From Betaproteobacteria bacterium (GTDB lineage: Bacteria; Pseudomonadota; Gammaproteobacteria; Burkholderiales; Burkholderiaceae_C), in assembly GCA_009923315.1 (NCBI GenBank), contig RFTU01000006.1, positions 1 to 61,029 on the forward strand: a stretch of 61,029 nt of DNA, read 5' to 3'. Every line of letters starts with the position of its first letter. Within the stretch, counting starts at the first letter, position 1. Under the pieces are notes generated by a model. It was given only the letters and a program-made list of their open reading frames with translations. It did no database searches and was not told the origin of the DNA. A program made the translations under genes and the position numbers. This document shows, one piece after another, positions 18,427 to 27,560 of the stretch.

Positions 18427-19343
18427 GCGGCCGCCTTCTCGCGCTGGCTCAACAGCGCGCGGCCCGTGCGGGAGCTGACTGGGCGCCCCAAGGCGGCGGA
18501 AATTCCGGCGGCGGCGTCCACGAGTGCGTGGATGTCGACACCGGTTTCGATGCCCAAGCCGTTGAGCATGAACACCACATCCTCGGTGGCCACGTTGCCG
18601 GTGGCGCCCTTGGCATAGGGGCAGCCGCCCAGGCCACCGACGCTGGCATCAAAGGTGGCCACGCCCATTTCGAGGCTGGCGTAGATGTTGGCCAGAGCCT
18701 GGCCGTAGGTGTCGTGGAAATGTCCACTGACCTCGTGCAGGGGGAAGTGGCGCAGGAGGCGCTCAAAGGCGGCCTGCGTCTGGCGGGGTGTCCCCACGCC
18801 GATGGTGTCGCCCACATAGCAATGGTCCACACCCACGCGCTTGAGCAGACCGGCCACGCGGTCGACCTCATCGGGGCTCACCTCGCCCTGATACGGACAA
18901 CCCAGCGCGCAGGAAATCGCGCCTCGCACCTTCAGGCCGGCGGCCTTGGCACCGGCCACGACCGGAGCGAAACGCTCGATGCTCTCTTCAATACTGCAAT
19001 TCAGGTTGCGCTGGCTGAAGGCTTCGGTGGCCGCGGCAAAGACCACCACTTCGTCAGGCCGGGTGGGCAAGGCGGCTTCCAGCCCTTTGGTGTTGGGCAC
19101 GAGCACCCCGTAGCGCACCCCAGGCTGGCGGGCAAGGCCGGCCATCACCTCGGCGTTGTCGGCCATCTGCGGCACCCACTTGGGGCTGACGAAACTGGTG
19201 ACCTCGATCTCGCGCAGGCCCGCGGCCTGCAGGGCGTGAACCAGGGCAATCTTGTCGGCTGCAGCCACCGGCTGTTTTTCGTTTTGGAGGCCGTCTCTCG
19301 GACCGACATCGACCAACGTGACGCGGCTGGGCAGGGAACTCAT
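18423..19343 (-). CDS. liuE: Hydroxymethylglutaryl-CoA lyase
   Basis: 306 residues. It cleaves HMG-CoA to acetyl-CoA and acetoacetate, the last step of leucine degradation. The signature VDVGPRDGLQNEKQPV is at the N-terminus. SFVSPKWVPQMAD, the metal-binding HFHDTYGQALAN and the glycine-rich GGLGGCPYAKGATGNVATED loop with the catalytic Cys follow. The ATG at 19343 is preceded by a GAGGAG ribosome binding site. The longer frame upstream has no family similarity. It is downstream of liuD and a GhrA-like gene in the same orientation. Confidence 0.93.
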   Translation of the reverse strand: MSSLPSRVTLVDVGPRDGLQNEKQPVAAADKIALVHALQAAGLREIEVTSFVSPKWVPQMADNAEVMAGLARQPGVRYGVLVPNTKGLEAALPTRPDEVVVFAAATEAFSQRNLNCSIEESIERFAPVVAGAKAAGLKVRGAISCALGCPYQGEVSPDEVDRVAGLLKRVGVDHCYVGDTIGVGTPRQTQAAFERLLRHFPLHEVSGHFHDTYGQALANIYASLEMGVATFDASVGGLGGCPYAKGATGNVATEDVVFMLNGLGIETGVDIHALVDAAAGISAALGRPVSSRTGRALLSQREKAAA

Positions 19344-19378
19344 GCGAACCACTCCTCGTAACCAAACCGGATTGTCGT

Positions 19379-19397
19379 GCAGCGCGCATTGCGCTGC
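19379..19397. other. Hairpin in the gap between the GhrA-like gene and liuE
   Basis: GCAGCGC and GCGCTGC pair around a GCATT loop (7-bp stem) within the 129-base gap. No T-tract follows, so it may be an mRNA processing or partial termination structure inside the operon rather than a full terminator. Confidence 0.35.
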
Positions 19398-19472
19398 AGG
19401 GCCGCCACACGCGCGCACAGGAGGGGCTGGCGGCATCCCGCTCGGCAGGAGCCTGGGGGTCGGGCGCCCATG

Positions 19473-20411
19473 TCAGTAGCCCCGCTGCGGGTCGACCCAG
19501 CCGCCGATGCGGTGCCAGGGCACACCCGCGGCCACCTGCGCGATCTTGTCCACGATCTGCACCACCGAGGAGGTCTCCAGCGTACGCGCGGAGGTGTGCG
19601 GCGTGACACGGATGCGCGGGTGGGCCCAGAAGGGATGGTCGGTCGGCAGCGGTTCCTGGCGAAACACATCGAGGGTGGCGCCTGAGAGATGCCCTTCGTC
19701 GATGAGGTCGATCAGGTCCTGGTCCACCACATGGGCGCCACGAGCCACATTGACGACATAGCCGCCCGGGCGCAGGCGGCTGAGATGGCGACGATTGAGG
19801 ATATCCCGCGTGGCCGGAGTGAGCGGCAGGACGCACACCAGCCCGCGACTGGCGCCCAAAAAACCATCCAGCGCGTCAGGCCCGACATGGCAGTGCACGC
19901 CGGGTGGAGGGTCCACGGGGGGGGTGCGCGTCCACGTGTGCACGGCATAGTCGAAGCCCAGCAGGGCCTGCACCACGCGGCGGCCCAGCACGCCCAACCC
20001 CATCACCCCCACCGGATAGCCGCGACGATCCGGGGCGGGCGGTTGCTGCCAACGGTGCTCACGCTGCTGGCGGTCCAGTTGCCCGAAGACACGAAAGTCA
20101 TGGATGAGCGCGTGGCACACGTACTCGGCCATCTGCACCGCCATGCCCGCGTCTTCCAACCGCACGATGGGCAGGTTCGGCGGCAGGCGCAAGCGCAGGA
20201 GAGCGTCCACACCCGCCGCCGCATTGAACAGGCCCTTGAGTTGGGGCTGTTCGTCGATGAACTGCTGCGGTGGCGCCCAGACCAGGGCCACATCGGCCTC
20301 TGGTGGCGCACCAGGCGCCCACACGCTGAACGTGAGGTTCGGGATGCGGCGGCGAAGTTCGGTCTCCCAGCGGCCTGGGTCACCGCCGGCGCAGCAGAAG
20401 GTGACGTGCAT
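19473..20411 (-). CDS. ghrA: Glyoxylate/hydroxypyruvate reductase A-like D-2-hydroxyacid dehydrogenase
   Basis: 312 residues. The NAD(P)-binding motif is GVMGLGVLGRRVVQALLGF. The catalytic Arg lies in NVARGAHVVDQDLIDL, the Glu in DVFRQEPLPTDHPFW, and the His in VTPHTSA, as in GhrA enzymes. The N-terminal substrate half (FNAAAGVDALLRL) also fits. It would reduce 2-oxoacids such as glyoxylate or hydroxypyruvate. It is placed between liuD and liuE, where its role in leucine breakdown is not obvious; it may simply be carried along in the transcript. Confidence 0.83.
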   Translation of the reverse strand: MHVTFCCAGGDPGRWETELRRRIPNLTFSVWAPGAPPEADVALVWAPPQQFIDEQPQLKGLFNAAAGVDALLRLRLPPNLPIVRLEDAGMAVQMAEYVCHALIHDFRVFGQLDRQQREHRWQQPPAPDRRGYPVGVMGLGVLGRRVVQALLGFDYAVHTWTRTPPVDPPPGVHCHVGPDALDGFLGASRGLVCVLPLTPATRDILNRRHLSRLRPGGYVVNVARGAHVVDQDLIDLIDEGHLSGATLDVFRQEPLPTDHPFWAHPRIRVTPHTSARTLETSSVVQIVDKIAQVAAGVPWHRIGGWVDPQRGY

Positions 20412-20435
20412 GGTCGCGCGTTCTTCAGCCGTGCG

Positions 20436-22475
20436 TCACGCCTTGACCAGACGCACCAGTTCCGCCCCCTCGCTGACCTGGTCACCAGGGGCGTACAGCA
20501 GTTCCTCGATCACGCCATCGCGCGGCGCCACCAGGGTGTGCTCCATCTTCATGGCCTCCATCATCGCCACGGCCTGACCGGCCTTCACCGCCTGACCCGC
20601 CTGCGCAAGGAAGGCCGTCACCTTGCCGGGCATGGGTGCCTTCAGGCCACTGCCGTGCGCATCGGCCTGGCCGGCCTGTGCCATCGGGTCCAGGCGGTGC
20701 AGCACTCGCATACCCGCCGGCGCGAACACCGCCCGTTCGTCCCCATGCAGGAAGACCGTGGCGGCGTGGCCCGTGCCACGGACAGTGAAATCCACATCCA
20801 CGACCCAACCCGCACCGTGGCTGAGCGGCTGGACCGAGCGCACCAGGCCGGACAAGGGCTGCGGCTCTTCGGCCGGCGGCTGCATCTGCAGCGACACGCC
20901 CGCGGGCGACTGCAGCACCAAGGCCTCGAAGGCTTCCCCCCCTTCTGTGAAGGCCATGGGGCGCGAGGCCGCACCGCGCAGGCGCCAGCCGTCTCGTTGC
21001 GACCAAGGATCGGCCGAGACCGCTGAACGCTCCAGCGCCTGCTCTGCCAAGGCCACGGCGGCCACCGCCGATTCGCGCGTCAAGGCCGACGGGGCGAAAA
21101 GGAAATCGCGCTCGCGCTCGATCAGGGCCGTGTCCAGGTCGGCCTGCGCAAAGGCTCGGCATTGCACGGCGCGCCGCAGAAAGGCCACATTGGTGTGCAG
21201 CCCGGCGATTTGCGTGGCGGCCAGTGCAGCTTCCAGGCGCGCCAGCGCCTGTGCACGGTCCTCACCCCACACGATCAACTTGGCAATCATCGAATCGTAG
21301 TGCGGGCTGATGGCGTCACCCTCGCCCACCCCCGCGTCCACGCGGGGCAAACGGCCTGATCGCTCGAAACGCACATGCTCCGGCCAGCGCAGGCCCTGCA
21401 GCGTGCCGGTGGCCGGCAGGAAGCCACCCTCGGGGTTTTCCGCGCAGATGCGGGCCTCGATGGCGTGGCCGTGGCGCTGGAGTTGATCCTGCTTCAATGG
21501 CAGCGGCTGCCCCGCGGCCACGCGCAGTTGCCACTCCACCAGGTCCAGCCCGGTGATGGCCTCGGTCACCGGATGCTCCACCTGCAGCCGGGTGTTCATC
21601 TCCATGAAGTAAAAGCGCAGGTCGCCGTCGGCGGTGGGTTCGGCGATGAACTCCACCGTGCCCGCACCCACATAGCCCACGGCCTGTGCCGCCGCCACGG
21701 CAGCCGCGCCCATTTCGGCGCGGCGCACCTCAGAAAGCCCCGGTGCAGGCGCTTCTTCCAGCACCTTCTGATGGCGGCGCTGCACCGAGCAATCGCGCTC
21801 GAACACGTACACGCAGTGGCCGTGGGTGTCCGCGAACACCTGGATCTCGATGTGGCGAGGGCGCGAGACATAACGCTCCACCAGCACATGGTCATCACCG
21901 AAACTGGCCTTGGCCTCGCGTTGGCAAGAAGCCAGGGCGGCGGCGAAGTCTTCACTGCGATCAACCCGGCGCATGCCCTTGCCGCCGCCGCCCGCACTGG
22001 CCTTGATCAGCACCGGGTAGCCCATGGCATCGGCCTGACCCTGAAGATAGGCGGGGTCGTTGTTGCTGCCGTGGTAGCCCGGCACCAGGGGCACGCCGGC
22101 CTTTTCCATCAGGGCCTTGGCGGCCGCCTTGCTGCCCATGGCGGCAATGGCCGATGCGGGTGGGCCAATGAAGACCAGCCCCGCGCGGGCGCAGGCCTCC
22201 GCAAACGCTTCGTTTTCTGAAAGAAAGCCGTAGCCGGGGTGGATGGCCTGCGCGCCGGTGGTCAGGGCGGCGTCGATGATGCGCGGCCATTGCAGATAGC
22301 TTTCAGCCGGCGCACTGCCGCCCACATGGACCGCCTCGTCACAGGCGCGCACATGCGCCGCACGCGCATCGGCGTCGGAAAACACCGCCACCGTCTTCAC
22401 GCCCAGGCGGCGTGCCGTGGCCGCCACCCGGCAGGCGATCTCCCCGCGATTGGCGATCAGGATCTTATTGAACAT
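20436..22475 (-). CDS. liuD: Methylcrotonyl-CoA carboxylase biotin-containing alpha subunit
   Basis: 679 residues. The biotin carboxylase half begins FNKILIANRGEIACRV and includes the ATP-grasp loop KASAGGGGKGMRR and EMNTRLQVEHPVTE. The C-terminal carrier domain has the biotinylation motif EAMKMEHTLVAPRDG near residue 645. Together with the carboxyltransferase at 25818-27443 it would carboxylate 3-methylcrotonyl-CoA; the context (liuB, liuC, liuE, ivd) favours this over propionyl- or acetyl-CoA. It starts 30 bases after bioB, which makes the biotin it needs. Confidence 0.92.
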   Translation of the reverse strand: MFNKILIANRGEIACRVAATARRLGVKTVAVFSDADARAAHVRACDEAVHVGGSAPAESYLQWPRIIDAALTTGAQAIHPGYGFLSENEAFAEACARAGLVFIGPPASAIAAMGSKAAAKALMEKAGVPLVPGYHGSNNDPAYLQGQADAMGYPVLIKASAGGGGKGMRRVDRSEDFAAALASCQREAKASFGDDHVLVERYVSRPRHIEIQVFADTHGHCVYVFERDCSVQRRHQKVLEEAPAPGLSEVRRAEMGAAAVAAAQAVGYVGAGTVEFIAEPTADGDLRFYFMEMNTRLQVEHPVTEAITGLDLVEWQLRVAAGQPLPLKQDQLQRHGHAIEARICAENPEGGFLPATGTLQGLRWPEHVRFERSGRLPRVDAGVGEGDAISPHYDSMIAKLIVWGEDRAQALARLEAALAATQIAGLHTNVAFLRRAVQCRAFAQADLDTALIERERDFLFAPSALTRESAVAAVALAEQALERSAVSADPWSQRDGWRLRGAASRPMAFTEGGEAFEALVLQSPAGVSLQMQPPAEEPQPLSGLVRSVQPLSHGAGWVVDVDFTVRGTGHAATVFLHGDERAVFAPAGMRVLHRLDPMAQAGQADAHGSGLKAPMPGKVTAFLAQAGQAVKAGQAVAMMEAMKMEHTLVAPRDGVIEELLYAPGDQVSEGAELVRLVKA

Positions 22476-22505
22476 GCCGCACTCGCTTGCCGGAGGGGAA
22501 CGCGC

Positions 22506-23558
22506 TCAGGCTTGTTTCGAACACGCCAGTTCCTCCTCGGTGCTGCAGCGCATGCCCAGGCGCTGCAGCAAGGCGCGGTCGCGCTCGGCCTGCGGGTTGC
22601 CGGTGGTGAGCAGTTTGTCGCCGTAGAACATGGAGTTCGCGCCGGCCAGGAAGCACAGGGATTGCACAGACTCGGGCATTTCCTCGCGGCCGGCCGACAA
22701 GCGAACCATGGCACGCGGCATGGTGATGCGGGCCACGGCAATGGTGCGCACAAATTCGAAGGGGTCCAGGGCCTCGGTACCGGCCAGGGGTGTGCCTTCC
22801 ACTTGCACCAGGTTGTTGATGGGCACCGACTCCGGATAGGGGTCGAGGTTGGCCAACTGCACGATCAGGCCGGCGCGCTGACGGCGCGTTTCGCCCATGC
22901 CCACGATGCCGCCGCTGCACACCTTCAGGCCCACTTGGCGCACACGGTCCAGCGTGTCCAGGCGGTCTTGATAGGTGCGGGTGGTGATGATCTGGCCGTA
23001 GAACTCGGGGGCGGTGTCCAGGTTGTGGTTGTAGTAGTCCAGGCCAGAGTCGCGCAACTGCTGCGCCTGCCCGTCGGCCAGCATGCCGGCCGTCAGACAT
23101 GTTTCCAGGCCGAGGGCCTTCACGCCACTGATCATCTCGCCGATCTGTTCGAGGTGCCGCTCTTTGGGCGAACGCCAGGCCGCGCCCATGCAAAAGCGCG
23201 TGGCCCCGCTGGCCTTGGCCGCGCGCGCGGCTTCCAGGACTTCGTCCAGTGGCAACAGCTTCTCGGCCTTCAGGCCGGTGTCGAAGTGGGCCGACTGCGG
23301 GCAGTACTTGCAGTCTTCTTCGCAGCCGCCCGTCTTGATCGACAGCAAGGTGGAGAGCTGCACCGCATTGGCATCGAAATGCTCGCGGTGCACGGTTTGC
23401 GCGCGGAACAGCAGGTCGTTGAAGGGCAACTCAAACAGCGCCGCCACCGCATCCACCGTCCAGGCCTGGGTGTTGCGCCGCAGGGCGTCCGTGGTGGGCG
23501 TCAGCGTCTGGACCTGGTTGATGGGAGTCGTGGTGCGGGCGGGAGCAAGCGTGTTCAT
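22506..23558 (-). CDS. bioB: Biotin synthase
   Basis: 350 residues; a radical SAM enzyme that inserts sulfur into dethiobiotin. The cluster motif is [15 protein letters not shown] (CxxxCxxC, near 57-64). The [15 protein letters not shown] block, [13 protein letters not shown] and the C-terminal [17 protein letters not shown] are typical of BioB. No other bio genes are adjacent. It lies inside the leucine operon directly before the biotin-dependent liuD, which suggests co-regulation of cofactor supply with demand. Confidence 0.95.
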   Translation of the reverse strand: MNTLAPARTTTPINQVQTLTPTTDALRRNTQAWTVDAVAALFELPFNDLLFRAQTVHREHFDANAVQLSTLLSIKTGGCEEDCKYCPQSAHFDTGLKAEKLLPLDEVLEAARAAKASGATRFCMGAAWRSPKERHLEQIGEMISGVKALGLETCLTAGMLADGQAQQLRDSGLDYYNHNLDTAPEFYGQIITTRTYQDRLDTLDRVRQVGLKVCSGGIVGMGETRRQRAGLIVQLANLDPYPESVPINNLVQVEGTPLAGTEALDPFEFVRTIAVARITMPRAMVRLSAGREEMPESVQSLCFLAGANSMFYGDKLLTTGNPQAERDRALLQRLGMRCSTEEELACSKQA

Positions 23559-23594
23559 GGCAGTCGGTGTGACGTTTGGCGTGGGCCGGTGCGG

Positions 23595-23729
23595 TCAGGG
23601 GAAGACAGGCCGCAGATTGTCGTCGACATGGGGCATCTGGGTATCGATCGGGCTGCTCACCCAGCCCTGCGGTGCGAGTCCGCGCTGATGCCGGTGACGC
23701 ACACCCAGGTCGCGCACCCAGCACGCCAT
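23595..23729 (-). CDS. Possible small unknown protein between liuC and bioB
   Basis: The frame encodes MACWVRDLGVRHRHQRGLAP and ends MPHVDDNLRPVFP, 44 residues from the only in-frame ATG. The same frame stays open back to the liuC stop at 23811, so a non-ATG start could add up to 27 residues. The amino-acid mix looks more protein-like than the other frames, but there is no clear ribosome binding site and I recognise no family. It fills an otherwise empty 250-base gap in the operon. Confidence 0.3.
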   Translation of the reverse strand: MACWVRDLGVRHRHQRGLAPQGWVSSPIDTQMPHVDDNLRPVFP

Positions 23730-23810
23730 AGCCGGACTCGGCCACTGGGCCTGTTGGTGAAGGGGGTGAAGGGTGCGCCTGAACTCATCGACGATGTGAA
23801 GGGGAGACGT

Positions 23811-24590
23811 TCAGACCCACGGAGGGGGCGTCTTGTCGAGGAAGCTGCGGATGCCCGCACGGCCCTCCTCGCTCACCCGGATGTCGGCAATGCGCCGTGC
23901 GGTGTCGGCACGCAGGTCGTCGCTCACAGGCCGGCCCGCCACATCCTGCACCAGGCGCTTGCAGGCCTTCACGGCTGCGGGTCCGTTGGCTACCAGGGTC
24001 TGCACGATCTGCTGCACCCGCTGGTCGATCTGCTCGGCCGGCACGCACTCGTGGACGAAACCCAGGCGATAGGCCTCCTCGGCGCTGAAGCGCTCGGCCG
24101 TGATGAAGTAGCGACGGGATGCTTGTTCGCCCAGTGCCCTGACCACGTAGGGCCCGATGGTGGCGGGCAGCAGGCCCAGGCGCGCCTCGCTCAGGCAGAA
24201 CTGCACGCCCTGCGCGGCCACCAGCACATCGCACACCGCCGCCAGGCCCACACCACCGGCGTAGCAGTCGCCCTGTACCCGGCCGACGATGGGCACCGGG
24301 CAGCCGTAAAGGGTGAAGAGCATGTCGGCCAAGGCCTGCGCATCGGCGCGGTTGCCCTCCCAGTCGTAGCCGGCCATGGCCTTCATCCAGTTCAGGTCGG
24401 CGCCCGCGCAGAAGGCCTTGCCACGCCCGGCCAAGGTGATGCAGCGCAGCTGCGGATCGGCCCCCAGTTGCGTGAAGGCATGGGTGAGTTCAGAGATCAC
24501 GCCTTCGTTGAAGGCATTTCTGACCTCCGGACGGTTGAGCCATACCTCGGCGGTATGAGGCGTGGGGCGCAGGATTTCAAGGGTGGGCAT
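23811..24590 (-). CDS. liuC: Enoyl-CoA hydratase/isomerase family, probable methylglutaconyl-CoA hydratase
   Basis: 259 residues of crotonase fold. The oxyanion-hole segments are GRGKAFCAGADLNWM and VQGDCYAGGVGLAAVCDVLVA. The following SEARLGLLPATIGPYVVRALG and a C-terminal trimerisation helix are also standard. ADLNWMK is characteristic of the methylglutaconyl-CoA hydratase/isohexenylglutaconyl-CoA subgroup. Its position between liuB and liuD gives it the leucine-pathway step from methylglutaconyl-CoA to HMG-CoA. Confidence 0.87.
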   Translation of the reverse strand: MPTLEILRPTPHTAEVWLNRPEVRNAFNEGVISELTHAFTQLGADPQLRCITLAGRGKAFCAGADLNWMKAMAGYDWEGNRADAQALADMLFTLYGCPVPIVGRVQGDCYAGGVGLAAVCDVLVAAQGVQFCLSEARLGLLPATIGPYVVRALGEQASRRYFITAERFSAEEAYRLGFVHECVPAEQIDQRVQQIVQTLVANGPAAVKACKRLVQDVAGRPVSDDLRADTARRIADIRVSEEGRAGIRSFLDKTPPPWV

Positions 24591-24662
24591 GTTGAACTTG
24601 GGGCTCCATCAGCGCGGGACGCTGCGTCCTCGTTGGACGTGGCCGGTGTGTCCCGGGTGACA

Positions 24663-25808
24663 TCAGTATCGTTTGGCCACTTCCTCCAGCATGACCTCGG
24701 TGGCGCCGCCACCGATGGCCAATATGCGTGCGTCGCGCCACAGGCGCTCGATGGGGGTGCCCCGCATGTAGCCCATGCCGCCGTGGAACTGTTGGCAGTT
24801 CTGCACGACTTCATTGACGAGTTCGCCGGTGAGGGCCTTGAGCATGGAGACCTCCTGCACGATGTCCTGCCCCTGCGTGACGCGCCAGGCGCAGTCGTAC
24901 ATGAAGGCGCGGGCGGCACGGGTCTTGGCATCGAGCATGGCGATGCGTTGGCGGATGGCTGGCTGCTGCCACAGGGTTTGGCCGAAGGCCTGGCGCTGGG
25001 TGAGGTACTCGCGGGTGATTTCGAGCGCACGCGTGCAGTGGCCCACCGCCATCGCGCCCAGGGCGATGCGCTCGGTCTGGAAGTTCTTCATCACCGCGTA
25101 GAAGCCATTGCCGGGCTCGCCCAAGAGGTGGGTCGCCGGCACACGCACTTGATCGAAGTGCAGCTCGGCTGTGTCGCTGCACAGCCAGCCGGTCTTGTCG
25201 AGTTGCCGCCCCACGGTGAAGCCGGGCGTGCCCTTTTCCACTGCGATGATGGACAACTCGCGCCGGCCCGGGCCGGTGCGTGCTGCCACGAAGTAAAGGT
25301 CGGCATGCACCCCGTTGGTGATGAAGAGCTTGCTGCCGTTGATCACCCACTCAGGCCCGCGTGGGCCATCTTCCAGGCCGGCGGTGGTCTTGATGCCGGC
25401 CACATCCGAACCGGCCGAGGGCTCGGTGATGGCCACCGCGGTGATCAGCTCACCCCGCGTCACCCCCGGCATCCAGCGCGCCTTTTGCTGCGCAGTGCCG
25501 GCGTGGTGCAGATGGGGGCTGGCCATGTCGGTGTGCACCAGCACGGTGATGATGAAACCAGCGTAGGTGCTCTGACTCAGCGCTTCAGCAAACACCAGGT
25601 TGGTCAGGGCATCGGCTCCGGCGCCGCCGTATTCGGGCTCGTATGGCAGACCCAACAGGCCGGCTGCCCCCATCTTGCGCAGCACTTCACGCGGTACCTG
25701 GCCTTCGCGCTCCCAAGCCTCAGCATGGGGCTCGACCTCGGTGGCGATGAACCGCGCGATCTGGTCGCGCAGCAGCTGATGGTCGTGGGTGATGTAGGCG
25801 TTGTCCAT
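24663..25808 (-). CDS. Acyl-CoA dehydrogenase within the leucine operon (not the main IVD)
   Basis: 381 residues, an FAD flavoenzyme. Family motifs are ITEPSAGSDVAG, GSKLFITNG, and QFHGGMGYMRGTPIERLWRDAR near the C-terminus. The usual YEGT glutamate is replaced (IGGGATEVML). A Glu is present in helix G (FQTERIALGAM), which is where isovaleryl- and long-chain dehydrogenases carry their base, so the enzyme should be active. It sits between liuB and liuC, 9 bases after liuB, while a bona fide ivd lies 10 kb away. A citronellyl-/branched-acyl-CoA dehydrogenase is one plausible identity. Confidence 0.82.
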   Translation of the reverse strand: MDNAYITHDHQLLRDQIARFIATEVEPHAEAWEREGQVPREVLRKMGAAGLLGLPYEPEYGGAGADALTNLVFAEALSQSTYAGFIITVLVHTDMASPHLHHAGTAQQKARWMPGVTRGELITAVAITEPSAGSDVAGIKTTAGLEDGPRGPEWVINGSKLFITNGVHADLYFVAARTGPGRRELSIIAVEKGTPGFTVGRQLDKTGWLCSDTAELHFDQVRVPATHLLGEPGNGFYAVMKNFQTERIALGAMAVGHCTRALEITREYLTQRQAFGQTLWQQPAIRQRIAMLDAKTRAARAFMYDCAWRVTQGQDIVQEVSMLKALTGELVNEVVQNCQQFHGGMGYMRGTPIERLWRDARILAIGGGATEVMLEEVAKRY

Positions 25809-25817
25809 GCTGGGGAC

Positions 25818-27443
25818 CTACATCCGAAACACGCCAAACTGGGGTCGCTCTGGAATAGGCTGATTCAAGGCCGCGCTGATGCCCAGGGCCAGCACACGGC
25901 GCGTGTCGGCCGGGTCGATCACGCCGTCGTCCCACAATCGGGCGCTGGAGTAGTAGGGGTGCGACTGCTGCCCAAACTGGTCGAGGATAGGCTGCTTGAT
26001 CGCGGCCTCTTCCTCGGCGCTCAGGGTTTGGCCCTTGGCCGCCAACGCGTCCTTGCGCACCGTAGCCAGTACGCCCGCAGCCTGTTCGCCTCCCATCACG
26101 CAGATGCGCGCGTTGGGCCACATCCACAACTGGCGCGGCGAATAGGCTCGGCCGCACATGCCGTAGTTGCCCGCACCGTAACTGCCGCCGATGATGACGG
26201 TGAACTTCGGAACGGTGGCGGTGGCCACGGCCGTCACCATCTTCGCGCCGTGGCGCGCAATGCCTTCGCTTTCGTACTTTCGGCCCACCATGAAGCCGGT
26301 GATGTTCTGCAGGAACACCAGCGGCACACGGCGCTGGCAGCACAGCTCGATGAAGTGGGCACCCTTGACGGCACTCTCGGAGAACAGCACGCCGTTGTTG
26401 GCCACGATGCCCACGGGCATCCCTTCGATGTGGGCGAAGCCGCAGACCAGGGTAGGGCCGAAGCGGGCCTTGAATTCATCGAACTCCGAGCCGTCCACGA
26501 GGCGGGCGATGATTTCGCGCACATCGTAAGGTTTTCGGGGATCCGAGGGGATGACACCATACAACTCGCCGGCATCGAACAGCGGCGCGCGCGGCGGCAC
26601 CACGCGCAGCGGCTCGGGCTTCTTCCAGTTGAGGTTGGCCACGATGTTGCGGGCGATGGACAGCGCATGCAGGTCGTTGTCGGCAAGATGGTCGGCCACG
26701 CCGCTCAAGCGCGTGTGCACATCGCCACCGCCCAAATCTTCGGCGCTCACCACCTCACCGATGGCAGCCTTCACCAGGGGCGGCCCAGCCAAGAAGATGG
26801 TGCCCTGCTTCTTGACGATGATGGTCTCATCACTCATCGCCGGCACATAGGCACCGCCGGCGGTGCAGGACCCCATCACCACCGCAATCTGTGGGATGCC
26901 CTGCGCGCTCATATTGGCCTGGTTGTAGAAGATGCGACCAAAGTGATCCCGGTCGGGGAACACCTCATCTTGGTTGGGCAGGTTCGCTCCACCGCTGTCC
27001 ACCAGGTAGATGCAGGGCAAGCGGTTCTGCATCGCCACCTCCTGCGCGCGCAGGTGCTTCTTGACCGTCATCGGGTAGTAGGTACCGCCCTTGACGGTGG
27101 CGTCGTTGCACACGACCATGCATTCCACGCCGCTCACGCGGCCGATGCCGGCAATCACACCCGCGCAAGGCGCGGCGTCCTGTCCACCCTTTTCCTTGTA
27201 CAGGTCGAGTGCGGCCAGCGCCCCGATCTCCAGGAACGGGGTGCCCGGGTCAAGCAGGCGCTCCACGCGGTCGCGCGGCAGCAGCTTGCCGCGAGCGGTG
27301 TGGCGCTCGCGCGCGGCAGCGCCGCCACCCATCGCCGACTGCGCCAGCTTGGCGCGCAGGTCGAGCACCTGCGCCTGCATGGCTTGGGCATTGGCCTTGA
27401 ATTCGTCGCCGCGGGGGTTGAGCTGGGAGGCAAGGACCGGCAT
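25818..27443 (-). CDS. liuB: Methylcrotonyl-CoA carboxylase carboxyltransferase (beta) subunit
   Basis: 541 residues from the ATG at 27443 ([15 protein letters not shown]). Carboxyltransferase motifs include [21 protein letters not shown], the acyl-CoA site [39 protein letters not shown] and the second oxyanion site [15 protein letters not shown]. It is the first gene of the operon liuB-acd-liuC-bioB-liuD-ghrA-liuE. A 16-bp palindrome lies 14 bases upstream of its start codon, which points to direct control by the MerR-type regulator encoded at 37051-37563. Confidence 0.93.
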   Translation of the reverse strand: MPVLASQLNPRGDEFKANAQAMQAQVLDLRAKLAQSAMGGGAAARERHTARGKLLPRDRVERLLDPGTPFLEIGALAALDLYKEKGGQDAAPCAGVIAGIGRVSGVECMVVCNDATVKGGTYYPMTVKKHLRAQEVAMQNRLPCIYLVDSGGANLPNQDEVFPDRDHFGRIFYNQANMSAQGIPQIAVVMGSCTAGGAYVPAMSDETIIVKKQGTIFLAGPPLVKAAIGEVVSAEDLGGGDVHTRLSGVADHLADNDLHALSIARNIVANLNWKKPEPLRVVPPRAPLFDAGELYGVIPSDPRKPYDVREIIARLVDGSEFDEFKARFGPTLVCGFAHIEGMPVGIVANNGVLFSESAVKGAHFIELCCQRRVPLVFLQNITGFMVGRKYESEGIARHGAKMVTAVATATVPKFTVIIGGSYGAGNYGMCGRAYSPRQLWMWPNARICVMGGEQAAGVLATVRKDALAAKGQTLSAEEEAAIKQPILDQFGQQSHPYYSSARLWDDGVIDPADTRRVLALGISAALNQPIPERPQFGVFRM

Positions 27444-27453
27444 GGTGGCACAG

Positions 27454-27475
27454 TTAACGTTTACGTAAACGTCAA
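27454..27475. promoter_or_regulatory. Operator-like palindrome upstream of liuB (LiuR site)
   Basis: The centre ACGTTTACGTAAACGT (27457-27472) is a perfect 16-bp palindrome, extended to 22 bases by TTA and CAA flanks. It begins 11 bases upstream of the liuB ATG. A TAGAAT hexamer on the minus strand directly abuts it, as a possible -10. Near-identical elements occur at 37001, 37580 and 54107. Confidence 0.8.
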
Positions 27476-27560
27476 TTCTAGGGCCACCCACCCGTTTGCA
27501 CCAAGGCCCCTGGGCCGTTCGAGTCAGTGGGTGTTGCGCCTCGAAGTGCCGGGCTCGGAC

